Source: Flammeovirga aprica JL-4 (GTDB taxonomy: Bacteria > Bacteroidota > Bacteroidia > Cytophagales > Flammeovirgaceae). From it: DNA of 45,495 nt. The first letter of the stretch is position 1. Every line of letters starts with the position of its first letter. Shown here one piece after another: positions 43,782 to 45,495 of this stretch. A program made the position numbers and the translations under genes. Below the pieces are notes generated by a model. The model made no database searches, had not been told where the DNA came from, and saw only the letters and a list, made by a program, of their open reading frames with translations. Location of the stretch: positions 1 to 45,495 of the forward strand of contig NZ_JABANE010000074.1 of the NCBI RefSeq assembly GCF_012844305.1, in the 5' to 3' direction.

Positions 43782-44902
43782 TATTCTATATTATTATCAA
43801 TAGGTAGTGTGATTCTAAATTCAGTATTTCCAGGTTGGCTTGTTACTTTGATGGTACCTTCATGTTTATCAATAATTTTCTTGGTAATATCCAAACCAAG
43901 TCCGGTGCCTTTACCAATGCCTTTGGTGGTGAAAAAGGGTTCGAAAATTCGGCTTCTGATCTCTTCTGGAATTCCCTTTCCTGTATCAGTAAAGTAGATT
44001 TTTACATTTTCATCATCAAAAGAAGTCCTTATACCAATAGTCCCTTTTTCCTCTAAAGCATCAATCCCGTTTGCCAAAATATTCATCCAAACTTGATTCA
44101 ACTCGCCGGGCATACCTTTAATTTCAGGAAGGTTGGAAGCCAATTTTAAATCAAGCTGATGGCCTTGTTTTTGGATTTTATGTTCCAATAATTTCACAGT
44201 AGATTGAATGCCCTCATGAACATCCATTTTTTGCATATCCTGACTTCTATCCATATAAGAAAAGGACTTGATAGAAGAAATCAAGGAGGAAATTCTATCT
44301 GCCGCTTCACCAATATCCTGTACCATTTTTTCAGTAATCAACTGACTGCTGATCCAAGCCATCGTAGAAGCAAAGTTTTGATCTCCAAGCTCATCATACA
44401 TTTCTTCTAGGTCTTCTTCTTGAATTTGAAAATCAATCAAAGCACCAACAATATCTTCAGCTTCATCTAAACCTTTATCCTCCAGAAAGTCGGTAAGATC
44501 GTCTTCTAAATTACTCTTTTCAATGAGCGATAATGGTTTCTTAGGAGCCGTTAATTTCTCATGCAAAAAATCATTGACCTTGTCAATTTCCCCTTCACTG
44601 ACATTCATTGCCATCACAGCTTTGAACTTCTTAGGCACAGAAGAAAGGTGTTTTTTCAATTCCTTTCCACTCCTCGCCATCGCACTTGCAGGGTTATTTA
44701 ACTCATGGGCCAAGCCAGCACTCATTTTACCCAAAGCCATCAGTTTTTCATTTTGAGTTTCTACTTTGGCAAACTCTCTCACCCTTGTGGTCATGGTATG
44801 TACAAGGCATTCAGTAAGCTCATAATTGTGACGAATCATGTCTCCAAGCAGGTCTCTATGCAGTCGGAAAATGGTACTTTCACCACAAGAATGACAAAGC
44901 AT
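43781..44902 (-). CDS. histidine kinase, apparently 5'-truncated
   Basis: Dimerisation/phospho-acceptor helix KMSAGLAHELNNPASA (H66) is followed by an unusual acidic helical insert (about 95-185) and a complete ATPase domain (NQVWMNILANGIDALE, DTGKGIPEE, FEPFFTT, GKGTGLGLDI). The start MLCHSCGESTIFRLHRDLLGDMI and ELTECLVHTMTTRVREF match the end of the cyclic-nucleotide-binding domain that precedes this kinase type in relatives, but most of that domain is missing. In-frame codons continue seven residues upstream of the ATG, to a TAG at 44,924-44,926. An IS1595-like transposase lies just beyond. The present ATG is probably not the original start. Its stop overlaps the next ATG by one base. Confidence 0.8.
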   Translation of the reverse strand: MLCHSCGESTIFRLHRDLLGDMIRHNYELTECLVHTMTTRVREFAKVETQNEKLMALGKMSAGLAHELNNPASAMARSGKELKKHLSSVPKKFKAVMAMNVSEGEIDKVNDFLHEKLTAPKKPLSLIEKSNLEDDLTDFLEDKGLDEAEDIVGALIDFQIQEEDLEEMYDELGDQNFASTMAWISSQLITEKMVQDIGEAADRISSLISSIKSFSYMDRSQDMQKMDVHEGIQSTVKLLEHKIQKQGHQLDLKLASNLPEIKGMPGELNQVWMNILANGIDALEEKGTIGIRTSFDDENVKIYFTDTGKGIPEEIRSRIFEPFFTTKGIGKGTGLGLDITKKIIDKHEGTIKVTSQPGNTEFRITLPIDNNIE

Positions 44903-44926
44903 TCCAAATTCTTTTATAGGTATCTA

Positions 44927-45495
44927 AACTTAGATCGCCCTAAATAGTAAAACGTACTTCTGTTACGGTTAACTGATTTACATTAGTGTAAAAGTAACCA
45001 AACAACCAGATGTATTATGATCAATTTTGAAGGTTTTGACGATAGAACATTTTATTCAACATTTCAAAAAGAAGAAGATTGTCTTGAATATTTATCGACA
45101 CTAAAGTGGAGTGATCATTACAAATGTAGGAAATGTGAACATACAAAATATATGAAAGGTAAAAAGTTACATTCCAGACGTTGTCAAAAGTGTAAATATG
45201 ATGAGTCTGTTACGGCTCATACCCTATTTCATAAGCTGAAATTTTCAATTCTAACTGCTTTTGAATTCATATTTAAAGTTAGTTGTGATAAGAAAGGCAT
45301 GTCCACTTTAACTTTAAGTGAGAAACTGTCCTTGAGTTATCAAAGCTGTTTAAATTTCAGACGTAAAGTGCAATATGCTATGCAAAGTAGTTTACAGCAT
45401 CCTTTGAAGGGGTATGTTGAGGTCGATGAGTTTGCTGTAGGTGGGTATGACGCTGGCAGTCAAGGTAGAGCCAAAGGAGATAAAAAGCTTGTCAA
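44927..45495 (+). mobile_element. IS1595-type insertion sequence, left part
   Basis: The transposase gene is truncated by the window end, and the DNA before it (44,927-45,016) is non-coding and likely holds the left inverted repeat (perhaps near GCCCTAAATAGTAAAACG), which I cannot confirm without the other end. The insertion abuts the shortened kinase gene. Confidence 0.55.
45017..45495 (+). CDS. IS1595-family transposase, partial (runs off window)
   Basis: ATG at 45,017 opens 159 codons with no stop before the window end. The N-terminal zinc ribbon YKCRKCEHTKYM...RRCQKCKYDESVTAHTLFHKLK (CxxC...CxxC, about residues 36-64) is typical of IS1595 transposases, and VEVDEFAVGGYDAGSQGRAKGDKK at the end contains the first catalytic Asp of the DDE domain. 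IS1595 elements move by cut and paste and duplicate a short target. It starts just beyond the truncated kinase gene on the opposite strand. Confidence 0.85.
   Translation, partial: MINFEGFDDRTFYSTFQKEEDCLEYLSTLKWSDHYKCRKCEHTKYMKGKKLHSRRCQKCKYDESVTAHTLFHKLKFSILTAFEFIFKVSCDKKGMSTLTLSEKLSLSYQSCLNFRRKVQYAMQSSLQHPLKGYVEVDEFAVGGYDAGSQGRAKGDKKLV

Noticed and set aside
1..45495. CRISPR array, prophage or toxin-antitoxin pair
   Set aside because: No regularly spaced repeats, phage structural genes or small overlapping gene pairs were seen in the window.

Overview
The window looks like chromosome of a marine gliding Bacteroidota, most likely a Flammeovirga-like member of the Cytophagales. This is inference from gene content: a SusC/SusD pair, type IX secretion sorting tails, TAnnTTTG-type promoter boxes, AT-rich intergenic DNA, several sulfatases, and GH16 and GH2 enzymes of the kind that degrade sulfated red-algal galactans (agar, porphyran, carrageenan). 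No rRNA, tRNA or CRISPR array was seen.

Layout. 1-14,899 (all + strand) is a polysaccharide utilisation locus. It holds a sialate-O-acetylesterase-like protein with an altered nucleophile, a surface lipoprotein, SusC, SusD, a sulfatase lipoprotein, a GH2 beta-galactosidase and a second sulfatase that overlaps the GH2 gene by 4 bp. 14,984-26,602 is an interlude with no evident polysaccharide role, apart from a secreted sugar-isomerase-like protein: a DUF4139 protein, a small secreted protein, a divergent LysR/MdaB-type quinone reductase pair, an orphan lipoprotein, the isomerase-like TIM barrel, a beta-barrel protein, an SSS symporter with its DUF4212 small subunit, and sbcD without sbcC. 27,172-40,475 returns to polysaccharide genes: a tandem-NPCBM protein, a third sulfatase, a membrane TPR/LuxR-type regulator divergent from two GH16 enzymes (one secreted by T9SS, one lipoprotein), a large beta-helix T9SS protein, a maltose-acetyltransferase-like enzyme and a FucP-type sugar permease. 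41,187-44,902 (- strand) is a tight three-gene redox/signalling operon: a histidine kinase, a response regulator fused to a thioredoxin-reductase-like flavoprotein, and a bestrophin. The kinase appears 5'-truncated next to an IS1595-type transposase that runs off the window end.

Working model (inference): extracellular GH16 enzymes and sulfatases cut and desulfate a galactan, SusC/SusD and lipoproteins bind and import oligosaccharides, the GH2 and sulfatases finish them in the periplasm, and FucP carries the monosaccharide inward. The TPR/LuxR protein is a candidate regulator. Enzymes for 3,6-anhydrogalactose and for sulfatase maturation are not in this window.

The most unusual non-coding signal is a set of dispersed intergenic hairpins. 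One type keeps a loop of the form ACGC...CTTAA while both arms change together between copies. Another has arms around CCAYRA/TYRTGG followed by a conserved tail. A separate inverted-repeat family, with GAATGAAGAA-like and ATGGTTCGTGTTGTGG-like arms, sits at several gene ends.
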